Source: JAFGLP01 sp050014895 (GTDB taxonomy: Bacteria > Chloroflexota > Dehalococcoidia > GIF9 > UBA5629). Taken from it: a DNA stretch of 20,255 bases. Below, one piece after another: positions 6,919 through 13,858 of the stretch. How positions within the stretch are numbered: the stretch's first letter is position 1; every line of letters starts with the position of its first letter. Below the pieces are notes generated by a model, which saw only the letters and a program-made list of their open reading frames with translations, made no database searches and was not told the origin of the DNA. The position numbers and the translations under genes are program-made. The DNA is taken from positions 1 to 20,255 of the forward strand of contig JBEKCL010000037.1 of the NCBI GenBank assembly GCA_050014895.1, given 5' to 3'.

Positions 6919-8085
6919 ATGAAGGTCTTTGAAGGTATACGTATAGTGGATTTCACGACATTCCTTGCCGGGCCGTATTTATGCCGCCTGTTGGCGGACC
7001 TGGGCGCCGAAGTAATCAAAGTCGAAGCGGAGATGCCCGAGACTTATCGTATGCTCGCAATTGCCTTTGCCACGCAAAACAGGAATAAGCGGTCTATCAG
7101 CCTGGATTTAAAAAAGGAAGAAGGTAAAGCGATAGTACGGGAACTTGTTAAAAAGGCCGACATAGTTGTAGAAAATGCCAGGCCCGGTGTTATGCAGAGG
7201 CTGGGTTTTGATTATGCATGCTGTAAAGAACTCAATCCTGATGTGATTTATGTATCGGCGTCTGGGTTCGGCGCAAAAGGACCGCTGGCCAGCCTTCCGG
7301 GGCTTGATCCCCTGGCATCGGCCTTCAGCGGGCAAATGGTGAATACATGTGGGCCGGATAATCCGCCTATATATCCAAAGGTAACTTCGACTGACGTAGG
7401 TGTTTCGGCGCTGGGCGCTTTCGGCGTGGCTATGGCATTGTTCAACCGGGTTAAAACGGGTAAAGGTCAGAAGGTGGATACTTCGCTACTGCACTCGGCT
7501 ATTGCATTCGCAACTAATACGTTTATTGATTACCCTGGCATTAAACGGCAGTATATAGATGACAGGTCTCCCAAAGGTAAATGTGCCACAAGCAGGCTTT
7601 ACTGCGGAATTGACGGCAAATGGTTCTTCGTTCATTGCAATAACGAGGAAGATTGGAAGAATCTGTGTAAAACGGCGTATCTTGAGTATTTGATAGAAGA
7701 CCCGCGTTTTGCCGATCCTGCTGAAAGATTGAAGAATGACGACACTCTGGTACAGATATTTGCCCAATGTTTTGCGCTGGCTTACGCCGAAAACTGGGTT
7801 AGCGTCCTTCGTAAGAATAATGTGCCTGCTGCGCCTGCCTTATATGAGCAGGAAATCTATAATGAGCCCCATTTCCAGGAGAATGGTATTTTCATATGGC
7901 AGGAACACCCCGACATTGAACGTTCCCAGTTGGCTGGCTTTCCCGCAGAATTTAGTAATATCGAGAATGTCCTTGAAAAACGGGCTCCGCTACTTGGTGA
8001 ACATACTGCCGAGATATTAACTGAGCTCGGTTATGATAAAGAACGCATTGAAAAACTGAAAAAGGATAAAGTCATTTTCTGGTAA
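6919..8085 (+). CDS. CaiB/BaiF class III CoA-transferase with intact catalytic Asp
   Basis: Transfers CoA from an acyl-CoA donor to a carboxylic acid by the class III mechanism. The chain has 388 residues. Family elements are all visible: VDFTTFLAGPY (10-20), GAEVIKVE (29-36), NRNKRSISLDL (54-64), VVENARPG (83-90), SGFGAKGP (115-122), the catalytic Asp159 in TSTDVGVS, GKGQKVDTSLL (181-191), and a C-terminal GEHTAEILTELGY. GGAGG lies 8 bases upstream of the ATG. Being the second of two adjacent paralogues, and the only one with the nucleophilic Asp, it should carry the activity for the pair. It probably activates the acid made by the upstream alcohol and aldehyde dehydrogenases; donor and acceptor are unknown. 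Confidence 0.9.
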   Translation: MKVFEGIRIVDFTTFLAGPYLCRLLADLGAEVIKVEAEMPETYRMLAIAFATQNRNKRSISLDLKKEEGKAIVRELVKKADIVVENARPGVMQRLGFDYACCKELNPDVIYVSASGFGAKGPLASLPGLDPLASAFSGQMVNTCGPDNPPIYPKVTSTDVGVSALGAFGVAMALFNRVKTGKGQKVDTSLLHSAIAFATNTFIDYPGIKRQYIDDRSPKGKCATSRLYCGIDGKWFFVHCNNEEDWKNLCKTAYLEYLIEDPRFADPAERLKNDDTLVQIFAQCFALAYAENWVSVLRKNNVPAAPALYEQEIYNEPHFQENGIFIWQEHPDIERSQLAGFPAEFSNIENVLEKRAPLLGEHTAEILTELGYDKERIEKLKKDKVIFW

Positions 8086-8143
8086 TTTTCGGTTGGCAAT
8101 TGGACGGATGACGGGGAATTAAATTTTGATCAGGGATGATGCC

Positions 8144-8494
8144 TTATTTTTTGTTGTTCTGTTTATTTAAAGATGTATTGTCTGTGTCGGTGCTGCTAAG
8201 ATCGGAAATGGCACTTTTAACATTTGAAAATACGCTCTCGCTATTCTGTTTAGGGTCCTTTTCAAGATCGGTGATTGGACTGAAAACGCCCGGTCCGGTT
8301 TGATAGTTAGCCGGGTTGCTGCTGGCATTTGCGTTGTCCTGGTTAGCGGAATACAAAGTGGAGCCAAAAACAGTATAGAGGACGATCAATCCGATAGTAA
8401 GAATACCGAGTGGAAAAAGTATGGCTAACGGGGCTTCGCCTTTTTGCCCGCAACATAATTCAGATACAAATTTATGCAGGCATTTAAAAGGCAC
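8144..8494 (-). CDS. Small single-TM protein of unknown function, GTG start
   Basis: Not recognised. An ATG at 8524 exists but has no Shine-Dalgarno, whereas AGGAGG at 8500-8505 is placed five bases before a GTG at 8494, so the GTG is preferred and gives 116 residues. The short basic N-terminus contains a Cys pair (ELCCGQKGE), followed by one membrane span of about 25 residues (PLAILFPLGILTIGLIVLY) at roughly 25-50. The remainder is a polar, Asn/Ser/Asp-rich, low-complexity tail (SANQDNANASSNPANY; SSTDTDNTSLNKQNNKK). By charge bias the N-terminus would be cytoplasmic and the tail outside. It converges with the CoA-transferase gene, is separated by about 200 bases from the hydrolase operon, and appears to have its own -10 box at 8558-8563. 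Confidence 0.65.
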   Translation of the reverse strand: MPFKCLHKFVSELCCGQKGEAPLAILFPLGILTIGLIVLYTVFGSTLYSANQDNANASSNPANYQTGPGVFSPITDLEKDPKQNSESVFSNVKSAISDLSSTDTDNTSLNKQNNKK

Positions 8495-8499
8495 GATTT

Positions 8500-8505
8500 C
8501 CTCCT
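8500..8505 (-). promoter_or_regulatory. Shine-Dalgarno that decides a GTG start
   Basis: AGGAGG on the minus strand with a 5-base spacer to GTG at 8494. It lies inside the longer ATG-started reading frame, which has no ribosome site of its own. Confidence 0.7.
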
Positions 8506-8557
8506 CTGGTGTGTTTCGATTCATTCTGGCATATCTGGTATTTGAATATTAACAATG

Positions 8558-8563
8558 ATTATA
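8558..8563 (-). promoter_or_regulatory. Candidate -10 box for the small membrane protein gene
   Basis: A perfect TATAAT reads leftward here, 63 bases before the GTG start. No good -35 is found at 16-18 bases spacing (ATTCAT at 17), so the promoter is weak or activator-dependent. Confidence 0.35.
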
Positions 8564-8660
8564 TCTGACTGAACGGACTGATGAATCACCTATATGTACT
8601 GATTTTAACCGGTACTTTAGTAATGTACACCGAAGATGAATAAGCAGGCCGCTGATAACA

Positions 8661-8687
8661 TGCGGAAGCTGTAAACGTATTTCCGCA
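8661..8687 (-). terminator. Hairpin just after the hydrolase stop, possible operon terminator
   Basis: TGCGGAA (8661-8667) and TTCCGCA (8681-8687) form a 7-bp stem with a 13-base loop, starting three bases after the TAG of the hydrolase gene. There is no T-run after it, so it may stabilise the transcript's 3' end rather than terminate on its own. Confidence 0.3.
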
Positions 8688-8690
8688 AAT

Positions 8691-9494
8691 CTAAGAGGCG
8701 GTTAAAAACGACAGAACTTCTTTGTTGAAGGTACCGGACATTTCGAAGAAGAAAGCATGTGATCCGCCGGGGACCTTGACCAGTTTTGCCCCGGGAATAC
8801 GGCTTGCAAGTATGTCTGAGTGAAGGGGAGATACCAGCCTATCGCCTGTTCCGGTCATTACAAGGGTCGGGGATTGTATAAGGTGTAATCTATCCAGTGT
8901 ACTGTGAGTGCTGAGCGCCCGGGCCTGGTCGAAAATCCCCTTGCTGTCAATGGACTTTTTATTCATTTTCATCAGCAGTAAAAACAATGCCCGATAAAAA
9001 GGAACATTGTAAGCTGTTGAAATTAGGTATGTCATTAACGAATCTAAATCCATGTCCTGGATATCGATATTGGGGCGGGGTTGCGGGACGCCAGCAGCCT
9101 GCTGCAACTCGTAAGAGGCAGGCAAATCCCTTATGGCAAAAGTGCTGCAAAGGATGAGTTTTCCCACTCTCAGGGGATATGAGATAGCAGTCTCCTGGGC
9201 TACCATGCCGCCCATGGAAAGCCCGAGGATATGTGACTTTTGAATGCCGAGGTGGTCCAAAAGGCCGGTGACATCGGCTGCCATCGTCTTCATGGTATAA
9301 GGTTCCTTTGATCGCCCGCTCCGGCCAACTCCCCTGTTATCAAAGATAATCACCTGGTAATGCTTCTTAAACGCATGTACCTGCATGCCCCACGCACTGG
9401 CCCCACCTGTAAACCCCTGTATCAACACCAGTGGCTCTCCTTTTCCATGGACCTCGTAATACATGATGCTCCCATTTATCGTTGCCGTCGGCAT
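8691..9494 (-). CDS. Alpha/beta hydrolase (enol-lactonase/esterase-like)
   Basis: A 267-residue alpha/beta-hydrolase with a complete catalytic triad: nucleophile Ser93 in GLSMGG, Asp218 in TGTGDRLVSP, and His246 in GGSHAFFFE. The oxyanion region (LIQGFTGG, 24-31) and FDNRGVGRSG (51-60) are typical of the 3-oxoadipate enol-lactonase and related esterase branch. The frame is open to an ATG at 9584, but that start would overlap the upstream gene; GGAAA at 9501-9505 before the ATG at 9494 and the MPTATINGSIMYYE opening, usual for this family, favour 9494. It is the last gene of the corrinoid operon, 34 bases after the flavoprotein. Its link to methyl transfer is unclear; it might release a methylated or ring-cleaved substrate from an ester or lactone (inference). 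Confidence 0.85.
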   Translation of the reverse strand: MPTATINGSIMYYEVHGKGEPLVLIQGFTGGASAWGMQVHAFKKHYQVIIFDNRGVGRSGRSKEPYTMKTMAADVTGLLDHLGIQKSHILGLSMGGMVAQETAISYPLRVGKLILCSTFAIRDLPASYELQQAAGVPQPRPNIDIQDMDLDSLMTYLISTAYNVPFYRALFLLLMKMNKKSIDSKGIFDQARALSTHSTLDRLHLIQSPTLVMTGTGDRLVSPLHSDILASRIPGAKLVKVPGGSHAFFFEMSGTFNKEVLSFLTAS

Positions 9495-9528
9495 TTTCGG
9501 TTTCCTTTCCTTTTTCGCAATAAGGTCA

Positions 9529-10320
9529 TCAAGGCAATTGCTGCTGCCTCTGCGGTTTGACGAACATCCTGGCCTTTTTAACAAAATTCTTTTTGAATGG
9601 CTTAATGCGTTTCAAAACATGGAACATAGGCACCGCTAATATCTCCTGGCTGGCCTTTCTCTGGGTTGGCTTGCCGATATGGCCCCGGGTAGCCAGCTCA
9701 CGTCCTGCTTCCACGAATGCTTCGTATATATCCTTGAGCCTGGGGAAAATTTGCTGCAGCGCTGCATCCTTGCCGTAACCCGCCAGCCGACCGCCGTTAC
9801 GGATGAGCAGCCCCACCTGAGGGGCGTCCATGAACCTGGAAAATGTACAGAAATAGGAGGCCACGTTTCTTGGGGTCTCATCTTCCAGGTTGTCGCAGCA
9901 TACAAGCGACACGAACGGCTTGGAGCTTACTTGACTATTGATATGATGGAACATTAAACCGCTCTTACTGACACGCAGATCGCTGCAATCGGCAGTGCCG
10001 TACATGCGTTCCAGTAGGGTCTTCAACAGGCTGGACATGGCGAAAATGTATATCGGGGATGCATAAATAATAATGTCCGCATCCGACATCTTATCAAATA
10101 TAGCTTTGACATCGTCCTTTTCTTCCTGTACGCATTTCAAGTAGCTTTCTTTGGCCTGGCATTTATCGCACGCCAGGCAGCGGTTGATTTTATGTTTGCT
10201 CAGGGTGACTGATTCGCAAACGGCTCCCGAAGCGGCAGCCCCCTCAAATATTTTATTCAGAAGAAACGCAGTATGGCCGTGATCTCCCCTCAAACTGGCA
10301 TTTATGGCTAATAGTTTCAT
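9529..10320 (-). CDS. Flavodoxin-like NADPH-dependent FMN reductase / iron-sulfur flavoprotein-like
   Basis: A 263-residue flavodoxin-fold oxidoreductase. The N-terminus MKLLAINASLRGDHGHTAFLL is the FMN phosphate-binding loop; SPIYIFAMSSLLKTLLERMY (near 88-107) is the second conserved segment. Between them lies a compact cysteine cluster, Cys48-X2-Cys51-X2-Cys54-X8-Cys63, close to the CX2CX2CX4-7C motif that holds the 4Fe-4S cluster in archaeal-type iron-sulfur flavoproteins. It also has a basic C-terminal extension of about 60 residues (RIKPFKKNFVKKARMF). In this operon it is a sensible source of low-potential electrons for corrinoid reactivation, but that is inference. The spacing to its neighbours is about 33 bases on both sides. 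Confidence 0.82.
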   Translation of the reverse strand: MKLLAINASLRGDHGHTAFLLNKIFEGAAASGAVCESVTLSKHKINRCLACDKCQAKESYLKCVQEEKDDVKAIFDKMSDADIIIYASPIYIFAMSSLLKTLLERMYGTADCSDLRVSKSGLMFHHINSQVSSKPFVSLVCCDNLEDETPRNVASYFCTFSRFMDAPQVGLLIRNGGRLAGYGKDAALQQIFPRLKDIYEAFVEAGRELATRGHIGKPTQRKASQEILAVPMFHVLKRIKPFKKNFVKKARMFVKPQRQQQLP

Positions 10321-10353
10321 GTTTGTTTTTCCGGGCGGACGAACCAGGTATGA

Positions 10354-11148
10354 CTATTCCAGCTTGCCTGCTCTGAAAGCCTTGATATAGCTCATGCCGT
10401 GCCTGTCTTTTCCAAGCAGCAGGTTGGCGGCTAAGATATTCGCCATTAGTTTATTATTTTTAGGGTCGGCGATGGCTGAGTCCAGCCCCGCTTCCATGCA
10501 CATCGATATGAAATTCTGGTTGATCAGCCTCCGGTTAGGCAGTCCGAACGATACGTTGCTCAGTCCGAGGATGGTATGTACACCGGGATGTGCGGCATTT
10601 ACGCGGCGGATAGTCTCGAAGGTCACAGCTCCCGCCTTATCGTCGGTGCTGACGGCCTGTGCCAGTACATCCACGTAAATATCATCAAGAGCGACGCCTT
10701 CGGCCACCAGCGAGCCTATCAGCCTGTTTGCAACCTGCGTCCTTGTATCAGCAGTATGGGGAATACCTGAATCATCCACGCACAGCGCCACCACCTTGCA
10801 GCCGGAGCTTTTGACTATCGGCAGGAATGATTCATAGCGTTTCTTCTCAGCGCTGATGGAGCTCAGCATGGGCTTGACCCTGCACAGCTTCAATGCAGCC
10901 GCCAGCGCTTCGGCGTTGCTGGTGTCCAGGCAGAGCGGTTTGTCGACCACGTCCTGCACTATTTCGACCAGCCACGTAAGGTACTTAAGCTCCTCCCCCA
11001 TGAAAGCGCCGGCGTTAACGTCCAGGTAATCAGCTCCGGCCTCCACCTGCTGCCTGGCTTCATCCTGTATAAACGCGGAATCCTGTTCCCTGATCGCCTT
11101 GGCGATGCTTTCCCTGGTCGAGTTTATTCTTTCACCCACGATTAACAT
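10354..11148 (-). CDS. Methyltetrahydrofolate:corrinoid methyltransferase (AcsE/MeTr-like)
   Basis: Moves a methyl group between corrinoid-Co(I) and tetrahydrofolate; TIM-barrel pterin-binding family. Length 264 is that of AcsE (about 262). Visible motifs are IGERIN-like LIVGERINS (2-10), LDVNAG (42-47), LCLDTSN (72-78, with Asp75), YVD (Asp160) and GLSNVSFGLPNRR (195-207, with the catalytic Asn198). The family's NS motif at position 96, where Asn96 contacts the pterin in Moorella MeTr, reads Ser96-Ser97 here. GGAGG with an 8-base spacer fixes the start. It follows the MetH-activation-domain gene by 32 bases in the same operon as the corrinoid protein, so it is the expected MT II that passes methyl groups to folate. 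Confidence 0.9.
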   Translation of the reverse strand: MLIVGERINSTRESIAKAIREQDSAFIQDEARQQVEAGADYLDVNAGAFMGEELKYLTWLVEIVQDVVDKPLCLDTSNAEALAAALKLCRVKPMLSSISAEKKRYESFLPIVKSSGCKVVALCVDDSGIPHTADTRTQVANRLIGSLVAEGVALDDIYVDVLAQAVSTDDKAGAVTFETIRRVNAAHPGVHTILGLSNVSFGLPNRRLINQNFISMCMEAGLDSAIADPKNNKLMANILAANLLLGKDRHGMSYIKAFRAGKLE

Positions 11149-11180
11149 TGATAGGTCCTCCGGTAATTCATATATTGGTG

Positions 11181-11918
11181 TTATATTGTACCGTGTAGCC
11201 CTTGAAGTCCGCCATCCTCAGCCCGGCTGATATGACGGTATGGGCATTTGGCCAGGCCGCAATGTCGGCAGCGGTTGAAATGTTCCTGGACTTCTATGAC
11301 GCCCGCACCCGCACAGAAAGTGACGGATTTTTTCGGTATCATCATACATTGCTCATTGAGCCTTACACTGATATCAGCGGCAGGCATTATTTCAAAAATA
11401 ATTTTCTGATCGGTCAGTGGCCATTCCCTGTAGCCGGGGTTCAGGAAAGGGCCCATTTCAATTCCCGTTGATGATGCACGGTTGCATATATGCTGGTGTA
11501 CCTGGTCACCCAGGCTGCCCAGCGCCACCGTGCCGGCTATATCCAGGTTCAGCGCTGCCGAATGCTCACCTTTGGAAGATAGTTCCATCAGGCGTTTTTC
11601 AAGACCGTCACCGATCGTGCAAATGGCGATCACTAACGACTTGCTGCCCTTCCACCAGTCGCTGATCTTTTTGCCGATGCTGAAGCGGACGCCATTCTGC
11701 AGGGTCAAGCTTTCTCCAGTCAGTTCTGCTATGGGGAAATCCTTGCTGATGGCTCTTGGTTTAACCAGGGGGCTGGCTTCTTCGGCCGCTCTATTAATCA
11801 GGTTGAGCATAGCCGTGTTGGGTTCCCTTTTGGCGCTATAACCCTGTATATGGAGTATGGCGCGGGGATCGATTGTGACTTCGATCTTGTCCAGGTATTC
11901 TACGCCGGTGGTATCCAT
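11181..11918 (-). CDS. Vitamin B12-dependent methionine synthase activation-domain-like protein
   Basis: A 245-residue stand-alone relative of the MetH C-terminal activation domain, which binds S-adenosylmethionine and supports reductive methylation of cob(II)alamin. Seen: the helical cap region with AICTIGDGLEKRL (near 97-109), and LNPGYREWPLTDQ, the equivalent of the SAM-binding RxxxGYPxxPD segment with the Arg shifted or absent. The C-terminus adds a cysteine cluster, CRHCGLAKCPYR, not part of classical MetH, which may hold a metal or Fe-S site. The ATG at 11918 has only a weak AGG site. The gene lies 29 bases downstream of the URO-D methyltransferase. Likely role: accessory reactivation or maturation of the corrinoid protein of this operon. 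Confidence 0.78.
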   Translation of the reverse strand: MDTTGVEYLDKIEVTIDPRAILHIQGYSAKREPNTAMLNLINRAAEEASPLVKPRAISKDFPIAELTGESLTLQNGVRFSIGKKISDWWKGSKSLVIAICTIGDGLEKRLMELSSKGEHSAALNLDIAGTVALGSLGDQVHQHICNRASSTGIEMGPFLNPGYREWPLTDQKIIFEIMPAADISVRLNEQCMMIPKKSVTFCAGAGVIEVQEHFNRCRHCGLAKCPYRHISRAEDGGLQGLHGTI

Positions 11919-11947
11919 GGCCTAACAGTATACTATATTGTAAATCC

Positions 11948-13087
11948 CTATTGTGGGGCGTGCTCTTTGACCGAGTTTATCATTACCTGGAAATTCTCGA
12001 ATTTGGTGTCGGACGGGATGGTGCAACCGGTGCTCAGGATAAACCCGGTTTTCCCCTTTCCTATATGGTCGATAAGCTTTTCGCAATAGGCCTGCATCTC
12101 TTGAGGTGTGCCGATGGCACTTAGCGAAGCTGGCACGTCGCCCATGATGCACATGTGGTTTTTCAGTATTTCCTTGGCCTTGAAGATATCAGTGGTGCTG
12201 TCAAGCTCGCAGATACACATCTTTTTGGGCAGATCCAGCAGGTAGGGCAGGTTGAGGGTCCAATCCTGGTCGAAATGCATGACGGTTATAAGGCCTTCCG
12301 CAGCGAAGGCCTCGATCATCTTTTTCATGTAACGGAATTCGAAGCGTTCGAAGATTTTAAGGGGGTAGTAGAAACAGCCACCCCTTTCCAGGACGAACTC
12401 AACTCCGGGGATGCCGGTAATGCGTGCAGCTTCGATGGCATATTGGGTCAACTCATCGACCATAGCATCCATGGCTGCCTGCACCTTGTCGGGGACCCTG
12501 TAAAGGTCCTGTGTAAACTTGACCAGCGAACGGCGTGTTGAGAAGAACATCAGGGGAGACATTACGATGGCGCCGGCGAGGGATGGTATACCGCGGGCGG
12601 CCCATACTTCCCCTTCGTGCTTGTAACGCTCAATCTGCCTCTTGGCCCAGGCCAGAATAAAATCCGGCTCGACCGGTAAAAAACGGCTGTAATGCTTTTT
12701 ACAGAAGCCGGACCAACCGAGGTTTGCGATATCGTCGTAGTCATCGACGGTCAGGAGTTCCTTTTCGATAAACTGGGGAGGAGAATTGATGTCGAAGCTC
12801 GGTTCCTTACCCGGCTGCCTGGTATCACCGATACCTACCTGGAGGATGGCCTCGACATGGGGGGGAGCCGGCACGCTATAGCCTGGCAATATCATGGCGT
12901 CCCAGCCGCCTACATCGTCGAATGTATCGACGATGGCCTGAAAACCCCTGCTTGGGTGGGCGATGCCTTCTGCGACGGTCATACCCTTGTGACGGGATGG
13001 AAACATAACGTCCATCAGCGGTGCGACCGGCACGCGGTCGTAAGGTTCCAGCTTGATGGCTGCCGTGGTGCGTTCTTTAGGGGTCAT
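11948..13087 (-). CDS. URO-D-family (MtaA/CmuA/MtvB-like) corrinoid methyltransferase, probable MT I
   Basis: A TIM-barrel uroporphyrinogen-decarboxylase-like protein of 379 residues. In gene sets with a corrinoid protein, such members demethylate a methylated substrate onto Co(I). The opening MTPKERTTAAIKLEPYDRVPV is the family's usual start. ATG 13102, exactly abutting the previous stop, has no ribosome site, while AAGGAA at 13091-13096 serves the ATG at 13087; that start is chosen. Likely metal ligands are His271 and Cys355 (MHFDQD and LSTGCTIP). The middle Cys of the MtaA/CmuA H-x-C zinc motif is replaced by Asp273, as in many uncharacterised URO-D methyltransferases. The methyl donor is unknown; a methoxylated aromatic, a methylamine-like or a halomethane compound are all possible. 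Confidence 0.85.
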   Translation of the reverse strand: MTPKERTTAAIKLEPYDRVPVAPLMDVMFPSRHKGMTVAEGIAHPSRGFQAIVDTFDDVGGWDAMILPGYSVPAPPHVEAILQVGIGDTRQPGKEPSFDINSPPQFIEKELLTVDDYDDIANLGWSGFCKKHYSRFLPVEPDFILAWAKRQIERYKHEGEVWAARGIPSLAGAIVMSPLMFFSTRRSLVKFTQDLYRVPDKVQAAMDAMVDELTQYAIEAARITGIPGVEFVLERGGCFYYPLKIFERFEFRYMKKMIEAFAAEGLITVMHFDQDWTLNLPYLLDLPKKMCICELDSTTDIFKAKEILKNHMCIMGDVPASLSAIGTPQEMQAYCEKLIDHIGKGKTGFILSTGCTIPSDTKFENFQVMINSVKEHAPQ

Positions 13088-13102
13088 CGTTTCCTTGATC
13101 AT

Positions 13103-13735
13103 TTATTTCACCGCCCCGGCCAGTTTCTTGCACAGCTCCACGCCTTCTGGCGCATCATCGGTGAAGGCGTCTGCCCCAACATATTTTCTGACCACTTCCG
13201 TGATGATGCCGCCGCCGATTATTATCTTGACTTTATTACGCAGGCCGGCGGCTTCCACGGCCTGTACGGTTAGTTTCATCGATTCGAAGGAAGGCGTGAG
13301 CAGTCCCGATATGCCCAGGATCGGCGCTCCCGTCTCTTTCAGCTTGTTGACGAAAACGTCGGGGGCCACGTCTATTCCCATGTCGTAGATCTCAAACCCC
13401 GCCGCTTTTAGAAGGATGGCCACGATATCCTTGCCGATGTTATGAATGTCGCCCTTGGCTGTGCCCAGAACCATTTTGGCGAGGGGCTTACCTGACTGGC
13501 CTGCCTTTAATTGTGGTTCGACAACGGCCATGGCCTCCTTAAATATCTCGCCCGACATGATCAGCTCGCCCAGGAAGTACTCTTTATTTTTATAGCGTTC
13601 GCCGACGATTTCCATGCCCTGGCGGCACTCGTCTACTATCGACATGGGATTAACTCCTGAGTCGATTTTGCTTTTTACAATTTGCTTGACTTCGTCCTCT
13701 TTGAGGTCGGCAATCGCATTGGCCAGTTCAGACAT
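13103..13735 (-). CDS. Corrinoid (B12-binding) protein of a methyltransferase system
   Basis: Carries the methyl group between MT I and MT II on a bound corrinoid. At 210 residues it has the standard two-part build: an N-terminal four-helix cap (1-85, with GERYKNKEYFLGELIMSGEIF) and a Rossmann B12 domain. The cobalt-ligating motif is DIHNIGK at 96-102, so His98 is the lower ligand. SGLLT (143-147) and GGGIITE (174-180) are the other corrinoid-contact loops. AGGAGG precedes the ATG. It is first in the operon, about 90 bases after a near-consensus promoter, and the downstream URO-D gene begins within or just after its stop codon, indicating translational coupling. It is similar to the MtaC/MtvC class; the substrate cannot be told from the carrier. 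Confidence 0.95.
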   Translation of the reverse strand: MSELANAIADLKEDEVKQIVKSKIDSGVNPMSIVDECRQGMEIVGERYKNKEYFLGELIMSGEIFKEAMAVVEPQLKAGQSGKPLAKMVLGTAKGDIHNIGKDIVAILLKAAGFEIYDMGIDVAPDVFVNKLKETGAPILGISGLLTPSFESMKLTVQAVEAAGLRNKVKIIIGGGIITEVVRKYVGADAFTDDAPEGVELCKKLAGAVK

Positions 13736-13750
13736 AATTCCTCCTGTTGA

Positions 13751-13812
13751 GAATGAATGTGTCAGGAATGGCAGTTATTTTGAGTTAGGAATTGCAGAAC
13801 TAGCATTCATTC
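13751..13812. repeat. 9-bp inverted repeat in the corrinoid operon leader
   Basis: GAATGAATG (13751-13759) and CATTCATTC (13804-13812) are exact reverse complements, 44 bases apart. In the minus-strand transcript one arm lies just after the predicted transcription start and the other just ahead of the AGGAGG of the corrinoid gene, so pairing would place the ribosome site near the base of a stem. Regulatory use is inference. Confidence 0.4.
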
Positions 13813-13829
13813 AGCATTATCGTTTTCGC

Positions 13830-13858
13830 ATTTTATGATGAGTGGGGGGCTTTGTCAA
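13830..13858 (-). promoter_or_regulatory. Near-consensus sigma70 promoter of the corrinoid operon
   Basis: On the minus strand TTGACA (13858-13853) is followed by a 17-base spacer and TAAAAT (13835-13830). Predicted start near 13823 leaves a leader of about 90 bases, too short for a cobalamin riboswitch. Confidence 0.7.

Noticed and set aside
12692..13273. Plus-strand open frame of 193 codons across the URO-D/corrinoid junction
   Set aside because: It is antisense to two clear genes and has no ribosome site or recognisable motif.
13736..13829. Cobalamin riboswitch ahead of the corrinoid operon
   Set aside because: The leader is only about 90 bases and lacks the B12-box and the multi-helix layout; upstream bases lie before the promoter.
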